From assembly GCA_032718565.1 (NCBI GenBank), contig JAVGVS010000001.1, positions 7,887,162 through 7,951,161 of the forward strand: a stretch of DNA of 64,000 nt, given 5' to 3'. Shown piece after piece: positions 13,901 to 23,673 of this stretch (position 1 is the stretch's first letter; every line of letters begins with the position of its first letter). The stretch is from Distichodus sexfasciatus (lineage: Eukaryota > Chordata > Actinopteri > Characiformes > Distichodontidae). The position numbers and the translations under genes are program-made. The notes below the pieces were generated by a model. It searched no databases and was not told the origin of the DNA. It saw only the letters and a program-made list of their open reading frames with translations.

Positions 13901-14798
13901 CGGAGTGTTGCTGATGTTGGTTTGAAATGGACCGAGCTGGTTTTTCAGAGTTAGAGCAGGACAGAGTATTTTTTTGCTAGTTCTCTGTGTCCAGAAGTAA
14001 GCAGTTTCAGGCATAGCATCAGTCTAGTAAGTAAACCTGCTGTACAGTTGCTTCATTCCTGCATGATGATGTTATGGAGACATTCTGACCAGATATTGTG
14101 TGGTGATCATCCACCTGATGCATGTCTCTGCTTCCTACAGGCAATAGATAAATACTGCCGAGTCAGTGGAGGCTTTTCCGGGGTTAAAGACGTTTACTCC
14201 TCCAACCCCGCCTACGATGACGTTCAGCAGAGCTTCTTTCTGGCCGAAACACTAAAGTACGTTTCTCTCGCATTCTGGTGTTTTTTAGCTGTGGCATGTC
14301 TGGTTTATTTTGATAGCCTTCATGTTTTGTTTTTGCTGCAGTTTTTTAAAAAGTTATTATTTAATACACTAAATAAACAATCTCATTCTATCTCTTAAAA
14401 CTAACTCCGTTATCCAGAGGCAGAGCTCTGTAAACTGAGCCACGTTCCTTACTGGACATTAATGCCACCTGCTGTTGGTGCTGCGGCACTGCAGTTGTTC
14501 CATTAGAAGTAGCTGTACCAGCACAAAATAAATAATGCCCACAAGTGGGATATTAGGCCAGTCTGTTTCTCCCCAGCTAGTAGTGTGTAAGATGAATCGG
14601 CTCATTGCACGAGTTGAGTTGGTGTATGTTTACTGGGTTTTTTCGTCTTTCTCTCTCTGCTGCAGATATCTGTATCTACTGTTCTCCAGTGATGAACTGC
14701 TTCCTCTGGAGAACTGGGTTTTCAACACGGAAGCCCATCCTCTGCCCGTCCTCCACCTGGGCAACCTCACCCTGCCCGGCAGTCAGGACCAGCGGTAG
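2105..14798 (+). CDS. man1a2: MAN1A2, mannosyl-oligosaccharide 1,2-alpha-mannosidase IB (3' part, last eight coding exons)
   Basis: Class I alpha-1,2-mannosidase (GH47), a Golgi type II membrane enzyme that trims Man9-type N-glycans towards Man5. Joined coding exons are 2105-2199, 2992-3115, 3669-3762, 8663-8778, 9111-9330, 10225-10397, 14141-14256 and 14666-14798. They stay in frame and give 356 C-terminal residues plus a TAG stop. The human protein has about 641 residues, so the cytosolic tail, membrane anchor, stem and start of the catalytic barrel lie upstream of the window. GH47 landmarks are visible: the Glu of HMEF, the Asp of GLGDSFYEY, the Glu residues of RPEVIETYW, the calcium-binding Thr of FNTEAHP, and two Cys (HLACFAGG, TCHESY) that fit the conserved disulfide. 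All introns are GT-AG. MAN1A1 is the main alternative, but residue-level similarity and the TENT5C/GDAP2/WDR3 neighbourhood favour MAN1A2. Confidence 0.95.
2992..3115 (+). CDS. man1a2: man1a2 coding exon with catalytic Glu
   Basis: The acceptor is CTCCAG and the donor is GTCTGC. The exon encodes GVGRNWGWASAGSS and then LAEFGTLHMEF. The Glu of HMEF matches a catalytic acid of GH47 enzymes. It ends at a codon boundary. Confidence 0.93.
3669..3762 (+). CDS. man1a2: man1a2 coding exon
   Basis: The acceptor is ATAACAG and the donor is a consensus GTGAGT. It encodes KMDRPNGLYPNYLNP and then RTGRWGQ, nearly invariant in the family. It ends one base into a His codon. Confidence 0.93.
4262..4520 (+). 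mobile_element. GGGCTGG(R)YGATATGACC repeat (hAT-like MITE fragment)
   Basis: Begins GGGCTGGATGATATGACCTC, then ATCATGATTAATTGATCATTTT and GATTAATGAACTATTATT. Related copies occur at 38082, 48017 and 53211 on the + strand, and in inverse orientation near 34560-34640. The class is inferred from resemblance to fish hAT ends. Confidence 0.55.
5255..5284. repeat. (CTTT)n microsatellite
   Basis: Seven to eight tandem CTTT units within a pyrimidine-rich stretch of the MAN1A2 intron. Confidence 0.9.
6951..7760. mobile_element. Dispersed repeat, copy 2, split by a MITE
   Basis: Left part 6951-7010 and right part 7659-7760 align in order with the copy at 1472-1690 (TTTTAG[T/C]TGCTTTTTG; then GGTCGCTG and GATATGGGCAGAAATC). 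The 648-bp MITE sits at a TA that is intact in copy 1 (1531-1532). Confidence 0.65.
7011..7658. mobile_element. MITE with perfect 35-bp terminal inverted repeats and TA target duplication
   Basis: The left end 7011-7045 (TGTGACCCTCCACGGCAAAA and on) is the exact reverse complement of 7624-7658. Flanking TA at 7009-7010 and 7659-7660 fits a Tc1/mariner-type target duplication, though the CATATG context makes the exact length ambiguous. No transposase reading frame is present, so the element is non-autonomous. The perfect ends suggest recent movement. Confidence 0.85.
8663..8778 (+). CDS. man1a2: man1a2 coding exon with catalytic Asp
   Basis: The acceptor is GGCACAG and the donor is GTGAGT. 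It encodes HTSVGGLGDSFYEYLLKAW and then MSDKTD. The Asp of GLGDS is a conserved active-site acid of GH47. The 4.9-kb intron before it holds two mobile-element clusters. Confidence 0.93.
9111..9330 (+). CDS. man1a2: man1a2 coding exon (largest, 220 bp)
   Basis: The acceptor CCTGCAG follows a long pyrimidine tract and the donor is GTGAGA. It encodes AIERHLIRKSSGGL, then FIGEWKNG, HLACFAGGMFALGADG and TCHESYDRT. The two Cys fit the GH47 disulfide. It is far more GC-rich than the flanking introns. Confidence 0.94.
9795..9985 (+). mobile_element. tRNA-derived SINE, family A
   Basis: The tRNA-like head is GGTGGTCTAGTGGTAGGAT with a B-box-like GTGGGTTCAAATCC. The body has TGAGCAAGACC and the tail GGATAAGAGCCTCTGATGCTG. 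It is intronic in MAN1A2. An opposite-orientation SINE fragment (10003-10115: ATTTACAGCATTTGTCAGAG, then the AACAGCACAGCGCAC block) follows. Confidence 0.75.
10201..10224 (+). promoter_or_regulatory. man1a2: (TG)8 tract forming the 3' splice site of a MAN1A2 exon
   Basis: Eight TG units (10201-10216) are followed by TTGTGCAG at the exon edge. The tract occupies the normal polypyrimidine position; only CTCTTTTCT upstream is pyrimidine-rich. UG repeats at this spot are known binding sites for TDP-43 and CELF proteins (CFTR exon 9 is the classic case). Regulation here is inference. Confidence 0.6.
10225..10397 (+). CDS. man1a2: man1a2 coding exon with catalytic Glu, preceded by (TG)8
   Basis: The acceptor is TTGTGCAG directly after a (TG)8 run, and the donor is GTCAGT. 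It encodes KLGPEAFKF, EAVAVRQNEKYYILRPE, VIETYWYMWRFTHDP and RQWGWEAAQ. The RPEVIET Glu residues belong to the active site. Skipping this 173-bp exon would shift the frame. Confidence 0.93.
10398..14140 (+). other. man1a2: MAN1A2 intron, 3.7 kb
   Basis: No exon is seen. It holds a (CT)n tract at 10869-10894, a pyrimidine-rich stretch (10970-11140) and an inverted SINE (11725-12077). Confidence 0.75.
11725..12077 (-). mobile_element. tRNA-derived SINE, family C (GGTGGYGCAGTGGTTAG type), full length
   Basis: On the - strand it starts GGGCGGCATGGTGGTGCAGT, has the B box GGTTCGAACCC, the body TTTGCATGCTCTCC and GTGGGTTTCCTCCGGG, and ends CCCAGTTGGGATTAAG-like with a short ATGAATGG tail. This is an abundant fish SINE type. 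The reading frames across it are not genes. Confidence 0.85.
14141..14256 (+). CDS. man1a2: man1a2 coding exon
   Basis: The acceptor is TTCCTACAG. The donor GTACGT is chosen because it leaves two bases (AA) that join the next exon to read ETLKYLYLLF. It encodes CRVSGGFSGVKDVY and DDVQQSFFLAET. Confidence 0.92.
14666..14798 (+). CDS. man1a2: man1a2 terminal coding exon
   Basis: The acceptor is TGCTGCAG. It encodes YLYLLFSSDELLPLENW and then VFNTEAHPLPVLHLGN, ending in a short tail and TAG at 14796-14798. The Thr of FNTEAHP is the conserved calcium ligand of GH47 enzymes. Confidence 0.95.
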
Positions 14799-17252
14799 AG
14801 GAGCTCACCACCGGGGGGCGTTCTCCCCCTCGATGCTCCCTCTCTGTCTTTCTCTGTCTCTCTGTCTCTCTCTGCCTTCTTGCCCTCTGAAAGACTGCAG
14901 GTGCCTGCGGCTGTGAGGAGGCCAGAGACTTCTCTTCACTTGACCACTTGTTTTCTCGTGGACTCCATACAGCCGAGGACGCGTCTCGTGCTCTGTTTAC
15001 TCTCTACTCTCTCTAGTACCCTTTTTCACTCTCTCGGACAATTGGCCTATTAAAACAAACTGCTCGTGCCGCTCAGCCAATGGCCGTGTGGCTCCCGTCT
15101 GACATGGGCAGATTCTGGATGAACACCACAGCCCAGGGAACAAATCAGCTGCAGTCTTGTGACACAGACAATGAACAAACAAGGGGAAGATGCAGGGGGA
15201 TATTTTACAGGGCTTGATCTTTTTTTGTTTCGCTTTTATTTGAAGGATATTTGAAGGTGGTGTCTCTTCATCGCTTTATCAGTTCGGCAGGACACAAAAG
15301 GCACTTCAGCGAGAACTTGCCCTTGACTCTCACTCTAAACTTGCCCAGGAGATACCAGCTGGGGGATGCGACCTCTGATATCTCTCTCAATCCCTCTTTT
15401 ACAGAGATTATAGTCTAGAGGCACACTGAGATTTCTGTGGCTTCTCTCGTACTGATACAGTGCGTGTGTTGGAGCGTGTGTGTGTGTGTGCGTGCGCGCT
15501 CATCCCAAGTCTCCAATCTCATGCATTACTCCTCTCCCATCTCCAATACACTGCAGAACACTTGGTGAATTCCATGCTCTGGGTTTGTGGTGGATATTCG
15601 GTAAAAATTGGCTGTCTGGATATTTGCATATATTGGCTGCTATTGATCGTTGTGGCTTGCAAGGGTACCATTGCACATCTTTCATTCCAGAATCCTTCAT
15701 TCCGGACTTCTCCACCTCACTCGTCTTTTTTTCTCCCACCGCCAGCCCCTCCCATCTCTATGCTACCCATCATTTTAATTTAGTAAGTGTGGTCTGTTTT
15801 CCCAGACGACCCTTCGGCTCCTCTGAAGTAAAGGACTCGTGTGTTCTGGCTCCCATCCATGCGACTCTGTACTCATAGATGGACACCCAAACTGGATTAG
15901 TATTTGTTTTCACAGTGAATTCATAATGCACTCTGCTGCCTTGAGTTACTGTAAAGAAAGAAAGGCCACGACATTTTCCCGCTGTCAGCTTTCCGGGCTT
16001 ACTCTCCCTTTCATGCTTTTGAGATTTTACTCTTTATTCTTTCCACAGCCAAACTTCACCACTAGACAATGAAGACATATGTGAGATTTTGTAGAGAGAG
16101 AATCCATCTTGAAAGTGAGAAGTTATATTCACTCTATAATGCTAAAGTCCAGGATAATGTTTTTCTACTATTATTGCACAGAGAGATTATTTAGCTTGTC
16201 CATAGCAAATACTCATTAACATTTAACAGTATGATTTTTGCATCTTTATTGGGAGCAACTGTAATTTTTTAGGATTTGGAGAGCTCTTCTAGTCATCAAG
16301 GTCAGTAAAGTCTCAGAGATGGATTTTAGGAATGTTCTGGACTTTGCCACTTTTGATCTTTGTGACCACACCATCACAGCTCATCGGTCATGTCAACTGC
16401 AGTGCTGGCACTTTGCTTCTGAGAACCAGATCCATACTATTTTTGCTAAAGCCAGGGCACATGGATCCTATTTTCTGGTTTTGGCTCTTACATCAGACCA
16501 GTAAGCAGTCACATTCTCTGAGGCAAAGTCAAATTTTTCACCATTAATAAATGCATATTTTCCATATAAGTGGAACAATGATTACAGTAAATTGTTTTCA
16601 GAATGCATACTTTTGGTGATCTTTTATTTTCTGCAGTGGTTCCTTGAAGGCCTGTAGTTGACCATCACTGCTGTACCACACATACGTCCGGTTCACAGCT
16701 TCATGCAATGACCTTTGAGTCAGACAAAGGTTACTTTTATCAGCCTTCACCCTTTGTAAAGAAACTGATAGGAGAGAAAGTCTTTATAGAGAAGCCCACC
16801 TTCTCACAACAGAGTGCGCAGCAGACGGTGTGTGGCGTTCACAACGCACTGCGTCTTTGTTAAGGCATCTCAGTTGATGCTATCCTGGCCATATGAAGGA
16901 ACTAGTTTTGTTTGTTTCCTGCGTATTTATCCTCTACTTTTTGCTCCCCGCATTTCGTAGTCTGATCACTTCATACTTGTGTACCGGCAGAGCTGTCATG
17001 TCTTTTCCTCTCCTGCAGGTGGCAGTAGCAGCAGCCTGCTGACACCGTTTTATCTCGCTCTCCCTCTCTCTCCTCTGCTCTGCTCTCCCTGCTAACATCG
17101 CTTTGATATCACCTCTTTGTGTGGTGGGAGAAGCCCATGCCAACATGACCACTGTTGTTGCTGGGTGGATTTTGAGAAGCTGTGTTCTGTATTTGTATTT
17201 TTAATGAACAAAAGGAAGACGTGTAAATATGTTTAAACTGTGACACCAATTC

Positions 17253-17258
17253 AATAAA
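17253..17258 (+). terminator. man1a2: Candidate MAN1A2 poly(A) signal (proximal)
   Basis: A canonical AATAAA about 2.45 kb after the stop codon; T-rich downstream sequence begins about 45 bases later. Confidence 0.45.
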
Positions 17259-17511
17259 GATGTTATGAAAAAAGTGAAAAGAATAACACAAAGAACATTT
17301 TTCTGATGTGATCTTTTTACTTACTGCGTTCTAATTAGAATTACAGGAGCACTCTTTGGGCATTTATATTTGCTCTCTCATCGCCTCCACGTTTTTTAAT
17401 CCATTTCTTACTGATTGTACCCAATTGAACAGATTGCTGGCTGGTAGTTTTGTCCTGAAATTGGTTTCGAAGGTACAGAGTATTGAATAATGCAGAAATA
17501 AGAGCATTGGG

Positions 17512-17870
17512 TTGGAATGGCCTAGTGGTAGGATACTTGCCTACAGACCAAGAGGTTGTAGTTTCAAATTTACTGTAAAAGTGAGTGATTATTTGGCATC
17601 ATGAACACAACACAACACACCACAGCACAGCACACAGCAAAATGTGACCTCTGCATTTGACCCCTCCGTGAAGGAGCAGTGGGCAGCTAACATGGGCACT
17701 TCTGGGATTCAAACCGGCGACCTCCTGATCACAGAGCAAATGCCCAACTCTATATTATTGCCACTACCACATTAACTAGCACCATTGGGACCCCTGAACA
17801 AGACCCTTAACACCAAGTTACCCAGAGACAGTCCCTGTAATTCAGATATGCAAGTTGGTCAGAATGCCTT
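17512..17870 (+). mobile_element. Family A SINE split by a family B SINE
   Basis: The outer head is 17512-17575 (TGGCCTAGTGGTAGGATAC and AGAGGTTGTAGTTTCAAAT). Its body resumes at about 17771 (ACTAGCACCATTGGGACCC, AACAAGACCCTTAAC). Between them lies a - strand family B SINE (17580-17770) with the CACAGCACAGCACAC and TGACCTCTGCATTTGACCC blocks. Comparison with the intact copy at 38561 shows the break. Confidence 0.75.
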
Positions 17871-18218
17871 AAAGTGTATAAGTGTATAGCATAAGTGTAT
17901 ATTAAAGTTAACATGTATATCATATAAAGTGTGTTTGACTGTCACTCCTCAGTCCAAAGACTTGTCATCTGCATTCTGCTTTTTGTAAAGATGATATTTA
18001 CTTCCTCTGCATGGAGAGGAAGTAAAGGCTGCTTGCAATCTAGGCCCTTTGACCTCTGTTGGCAGCAGCTTGCCCCCTCTGCTGCAAGCTGACCCTGCTG
18101 TCATCTGGTGGCCAGATGACATGTAGAGTCTTCGCCTTCAACACTTACACTCAACAAACTCTGTGCATAAATCAGTTATACTGTGTAGGGATAGTATATA
18201 TATGGTTTACTATACATG

Positions 18219-18221
<3 letters not shown>

Positions 18222-18259
<38 letters not shown>

Positions 18260-18260
18260 G

Positions 18261-18321
<61 letters not shown>
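18222..18321. repeat. (TA)n microsatellite, about 100 bp
   Basis: Nearly pure alternating TA with rare G interruptions (TATGTATA). Open frames across it encode only Ile/Tyr repeats and are not genes. A shorter (TA)n/(TG)n run follows at 18646-18700. Confidence 0.95.
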
Positions 18322-18324
<3 letters not shown>

Positions 18325-19098
18325 TTAAATGGTTTCAATGATTTGAAAGGTGTCCGTAAATAAATTGTCTCAATAAGCCACTTTACACATACCACAGGTA
18401 AATCAGGCCAAGTTATATTGGTTATGTATTAAAATAGCTGCAAAGTACAATGCGGCCGGCCTGACAACTTGGTTCAGCTTGATACAGTCTTTTCTGTTTG
18501 ATGAACGGCTTCAAATATTTACAAGATCCCCAAGTAAACTTCTGCATTACTGTATTTACCTCCTGCTAATTGCTGTTTGCGTACCTGTCTAATAGCTGTC
18601 ATTCATTATTATCTCTGAGACAGCTGTAGCCTGTAGCGCACGTGTGTATATATATATATATGTGTGTGTGTCTGTGTCTGTGTGTCTGTGTGTGTGTAAA
18701 GGACTGACCAAATGAACTTCCCTCCGTCCACTTGAGTGTTTTTGTCCTAGGCATCTCAGAGGTCAGTGTGTGGCCGGGAGACTCTAGGGCAGTTCAGGTC
18801 ATCGTATTTGCACCAGCACATGCTGTAAGAGACACAAGTAGGCAGAGCCAGAGCAGGACATGTGTACACAGTAAGACATGCTGCCAAAGTCAGTGTGAAC
18901 CAGGTGGGTCAATAAGTAGCCTCTACATGTAGGAAAAGTCCTCTCTCTCTCTTTGTACACATCTCCCTTTTTTGTCTCCTTTGTTTTCGCTCTCCCTCTT
19001 ACTGTTTTCTCTCATTTGCACTTTCTTTCTTACTTATTCTGTTTTCTGTTCTCAGTTCTCTATCTCTGGTTTTGAGCTGTTGCTGTTTTTTTTTCCTC

Positions 19099-19104
19099 AA
19101 TAAA
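19099..19104 (+). terminator. man1a2: Candidate MAN1A2 poly(A) signal (distal)
   Basis: AATAAA after a T9 run, with a T-rich and GT-containing stretch directly downstream, a good poly(A)-site layout. Confidence 0.45.
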
Positions 19105-22100
19105 GTTCTCTTTTCACGAAGTCTTCGTTTGGAGATCTTTTCATGTTTACACCCCATAATACACCATAATGGCAGCAGTTATTGTTCTGTTTATATTGTT
19201 TTTAGAATCAAATTCAAGCTCTCTTTCAGTTGGCATGAGCTGTGTTGTAAGATTATATGATGTGCAACATTTTTCACACGTTGCCCATCCTAAATGCATG
19301 CCTCTGTTTTTTATAGCTTCCATTTTTTATTATTATTAATGGTTTAATTTAGCAAACTGTTCTTTCCAGCGTCCACTGTTGTGTTGGTATGTATGTGTTA
19401 TTAGTCATCTTGCTCCTTTAGCTGTCTCGGTTTGGCTAAAAAGGCCAGTTGTGCATGTTTCAAATTGGCTGTGTTTTAAGCCAGTCAGAAGAGGAGGATG
19501 AAGCCAGACGACCACAGTCCATGGACCTCTGAGTTTGTAATAAGGTGGTCTGCTGGAAAAATGTGCACAGGGATGTGGAGTTTTGCGCTTGGACACATAT
19601 CAGCTGGAATCTCGTTAGTCAGTTTGACTTCCACTGGAACGCTGTGTTGAGCCTTGAGACTTGAGATACCTCCTCTCAGTCCCTGCATCTGTTACACTTT
19701 AGCAGTGCTCAGCACTCTGAGAAACTGTTCTTGCTTCTTTTACTTTCACCAACAGCGATAGTCATTGCTCATGACTGCTGTGTGTATCTAAATGCCACTT
19801 GGCCATGCTAACCACCTGCCTGTGTTTTATTACCTGCCTCTTCCTTTATCAAATCAGGTACATTGTCGGTTTTTTATTAACACTGCATACTTAGAAAATA
19901 ATTTGTGCCAAATCTACTAAAGACGCTGGCTGTTTTATTGTAGTCATGACCTTAGAAGGATTAGGTTCTATCTTCATTCACAGAAGAGATCAGTTTAAGA
20001 CGGGAGTTTTCAACAGGTCGTCCGTTTAACTACTGCAATCCAGTTTAACTACTGAAATCACTTTTTTGGTTTTCTTGAATTTATTTTTCTAAACATTTCC
20101 AGAGGATTGTGGCGTCTTTATGAATAATGATTTTAATGCATATATCTAAAAAATACAGTATATGAAAAAAGAAAAAATACACACAGTTGGCCACAGACTA
20201 CTGCTTAGTCTGAATGGAGGTCCCTGTGACAGAAACAGTTTAAAACCCCTGGTTTAAGGGATTGTGATGATTCTAAGGCCGCTCAGCCTAAACTGCCCCT
20301 GCTCTGCTGCATTATGCGTTTTTCCATGTTGTGTTCCATAATAAAGGCCAAGAATGTGCATGTCTCACATTTGTAATATTCTCCATTAAACTGGTTATTA
20401 GAGCTAATCTCCATCTTTCCTGGCCCGAAGAGGTCGGTCTTCTGAGTAGCGTTTCTGCAGCTGGAAAAGGAGTGACACCGATAAGCGGCGTAGTCAGGAG
20501 TCGGTGCTGATGTCATGGCGGTCGAGGGATGAATATGTCACGGTGAGTCATAAAGTGGAAAGAGGAGGGGGAAAAACACTTGCGTGGACATCTGCAAATG
20601 TAGTGGAGTGTTTAATGTGTTAATGGCCTGTGTGTGCGAGCGTGTGTGGGAGTGAGTGTGTATGAGAGAAAGTGTGTGGGTGCGTGAGTCTCCTCCAGTG
20701 TGTATTTAATGTGTTAATGGTTGCTGGTTAACCATCCGTGGCAAGGACAGTGACTCACTTCCACTTGGCCACATGCCCGGCTGCAGCAGGTGCCACAGCT
20801 CCTCCTGAGAATTAAAATCTTCACCTTTGGACCAAGCAACTCTCTCCACCACCCCCCATCCCTTGTCCGAGTGTTCCCTTGATGTTGTTTTGAGCATCTG
20901 TCCACCAGATTACTTTTATAGATCTGAGCCTGGCCATGCTTTGGGACAGAGGGTTTTCCCAATCAAGACATCTGAGGTTTGCTGTTAACATTTAAAACAT
21001 GATTTGCTGAACCTTAGCAGGCTGATTAGCATCAGCATACAATTGCCTGTTTATCTGGTTATATTTCTACTCTTCTGAGATTTTGGACTACTGTAGAAAA
21101 ATGTATGAAATTTTGTGAATTTTCTTCTACATTGATGTTTTTGGTTTAACTGTAGGTTTGCAGGAAGAGCTTCCTGTGTGATGACTCATTTAGGTTTTTA
21201 ACCTGTCTGTTCCACTGTCATGTTGCACATGAATGTGATGTCATCAGTGTTTGTCCATTAAAACAGACTGTAATTGGGGGAAAAAATAATTGATGTTTAA
21301 GACTCTTACGCATGTCTTTATTGCTTTCCTCTCATAATGTCACATCCTACAGCCTCACTCTGCAACCTGGTATCAGTCATGATTTCAGCATGGGTCTTCA
21401 TTTTAATTTCTGTTGATTCAGTATCATACAGATGTGTAAGGGACTCAGAGTGCATGCTTCATGGGAAGTGTGTGTGTGTGTGTTATTTTTCCCTTGCTCT
21501 GGGATATCTTATGTGCTCAGGGCAGAAATTACTTTTTACATGACTCATAATTCAGACTAATTCAGAACGGACTTTTACAAGGCTTTGGCAATAAAGATGA
21601 AAATCCTTTGGCCCTGCTCTTTGTGAGGAAGATGTTCAAATCTATGACCTCACGGCGATGACAAGTACACAACAGCACTTGTGTTTACAAAAATAAATAT
21701 TTTCCCCCACAGCTAATCATTTTAGTGGGGGTAAAACTGTGCAGATAAAACCAAAAATATGGCAATAGTGAAATGTCATTGAATGGAGAGTTCACTTGAC
21801 TTCTGCAGGGAAGTGAAGATAAAGAAAACTGTGGGTGCAGAGAGTAAAAGAGTCAGTGTGTAGGTGTGGGATTACCCTTTAGCAACAGGAAGTACAACTT
21901 AACATAAGTAGGCTAGAACCTTTTTTTGCCACTTTAGTGAGTCAGCATAGCCTACAATGGAGATCTGAAAGAAAAGGGAGATTCCCCTTTTTCTCTTTCT
22001 ATCTGTCTTGAACATGCAGACTGGAAACCATTTTTCCCTCTTTAGGTTCTTTTCTCTGAGCACTGAAAGGAAGAAAATGTTTACTTCAACTGAAATTCAA

Positions 22101-22326
22101 AAAAGATCTACTATTTGAATCAGAACCATGACTCAAATCATGATATCATTACTAGAGATTTGACTGATGCATGCTGAAACTGACTTGAGAGAGGGAATCT
22201 CTCACCACCTTACGTGGCATTTCTATCCATAACCTAATCTTTTTCTTCATTTTGCAATCTTAGTCTCTGTTAATCTTACTGGATTTTGCAACACTACTGC
22301 TTTTCTCTGTTTAGGCCTATTGATCA

Positions 22327-22453
22327 TTCATTCATTCCGAACCACTGTAATCCCAACTGGGGTCGCGGGGGGACCGGAGCCTATCCCAGCAACTTTCCGG
22401 CGCAAGGCAGGGACCAGCCCTGGGAAGGCGCCAACACACCACAGGGCACGCCT
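22327..22453 (-). mobile_element. Truncated SINE, family C, 3' part
   Basis: On the - strand it reads GTTGGCGCCTTCCCAGGG, then GGGATAGGCTCCGGTCCCCC and CCCAGTTGGGATTA, ending near (GAAT)n. The tRNA head is missing, so it is 5'-truncated. Confidence 0.75.
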
Positions 22454-22802
22454 ATTGAGCAGTTATAATAATAATAATGAATAGCCGTTCTTCACATTTG
22501 ATCACAGTATGAACACTGTGTAACTATAGAAGACACTACAAAGGGCTCTATAAAAGCATTTGCAATTCCTATGGATTAAGTAAATAAACTGGTTTTGAAT
22601 TCATCTGACAGTCTGATAAATCTTTTTAAATAGACACCATACAAATAAATCCCTAGTGGGTGTGTAAATTATCATTTGTTATTAAACGCAAAAGATGTCA
22701 TTTCATATGCTCTGTACCTTATGTAGATGCTTGTTATAGGGTAACATGCAGCTATCTGCCAATCACAATCACTTTAGGATTACTCTCTGAAAATCACTTT
22801 TT

Positions 22803-22930
22803 TGAACATTTACTGCATGTGGTAGATGCTCTTATCCGGAGCGACTTGTATTTTGTAATTATATACTGGCTGAAGCTATTAGAAAACCATGAGCTCTTAG
22901 TATGTAGGCCTGCATCCTACCACCAGGCAG
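22803..22930 (-). mobile_element. SINE/LINE tail fragment (TCTACCACATG type)
   Basis: Contains GATGCTCTTATCCGGAGCGA, the reverse of the CGCTCTGGATAAGAGCGTC tail seen in the family A SINEs, and continues to CATCCTACCACCAGGCAG at the tRNA-like head. Confidence 0.6.
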
Positions 22931-23189
22931 CTACTATTATATTCAACCTTTATATTAATTTGTATTTATTGTATGTTAAAATAAAGTACGGTAATGTAAA
23001 ATAAGATATGTAGGTGCCAAAGGAAAGTCAGTGGTGTAAACACTAAGTATTAAGGATGTGTGCTTTTTCTTTGTTTAATCTATCCTCATACAAATACAGT
23101 GTTAAGTAAACTGTGCAAGTAATTTAAAATAAAGTTAAGCAAAAAGGTTAAATTAAAGAACATACAAAGCGTCGGGTTTAAATGTGAAA

Positions 23190-23580
23190 ATCCCTTACAG
23201 TGGGCGGGCGCTCCTGCGTCTACGCGTACGGTTACCGGGCAACACTAAAACGTTTTCGGCCAATCAAGTGTCGGAAGAGCGCATTAATACATATCATCAC
23301 AAAGCAGTTTCTCAAGTCTGCCACTGATCACATTGTGGACATTTACACCCAATAATGGTGCATGTAGACTAACAATAACCGACTCCACCCGCACCGTCAC
23401 TGAATCGATGAGAGACACGCCGCTTATGTCGCTATTTGAGCGCGTGTTTGATTAATGTAGTGCGGCGCGGCGGCTCACGTTGTTTTTAGCCAGTGAGCGC
23501 TTCGGTTTATAAGAGGCGCGCGCCCCTCCCGCTCCCGCGTGCTCATATGTTAAGCGGACGTGTGGACGAGTGAATGCGCG
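23190..23580 (+). promoter_or_regulatory. tent5c: TENT5C promoter, CpG/GC-rich
   Basis: CpG-dense stretch unlike the surrounding AT-rich DNA. It contains a perfect X-box (GTTACCGGGCAAC, 23231-23243) matching RYYNYY-N-RRNRAC, a CCAAT box in GGCCAATCA (23258-23266) and a TATA-like TTTATAAG (23506-23513). The start site is expected about 25-35 bp after the TATA. Factor binding is inferred from motifs only. Confidence 0.65.
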
Positions 23581-23673
23581 GATGGAGAAGCTGGTGCAGA
23601 TCCTCACTTAACATTTGCGCGTTGTCTCTGCTACTTTGTTGAGCTCTCGGAGTGGATTCGCCGTGGATATCAG
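23540..23673 (+). other. tent5c: TENT5C noncoding exon 1 (5'UTR)
   Basis: The 5' edge is estimated from the TATA position and the 3' edge is CAG followed by GTTTGA. It joins the acceptor at 24774. It holds two overlapping short uORFs (23574-23642 and 23582-23611). The exon is not proven by transcript data. Confidence 0.5.

Larger units (their letters stand above)
14799..19120 (+). other. man1a2: Probable MAN1A2 3'UTR
   Basis: No coding frame of note. AATAAA occurs at 17253-17258 and again at 19099-19104, the latter followed by T-rich sequence. Either or both could be the poly(A) signal, giving a 3'UTR of about 2.5 or 4.3 kb. Mammalian MAN1A2 also has a long 3'UTR. A nested SINE pair and a (TA)n tract lie in the distal part. 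Confidence 0.5.
19121..23190. other. Spacer between MAN1A2 and TENT5C
   Basis: No gene is recognised on either strand. The stretch contains a partial inverted family C SINE (22327-22453) and an inverted SINE tail (22803-22930). The rest is AT-rich with no clear signal. Confidence 0.6.

Noticed and set aside
18059..18395. Open frames of 60-87 codons around 18.2 kb
   Set aside because: They are translations of the (TA)n tract (Ile/Tyr repeats) on both strands, not proteins.
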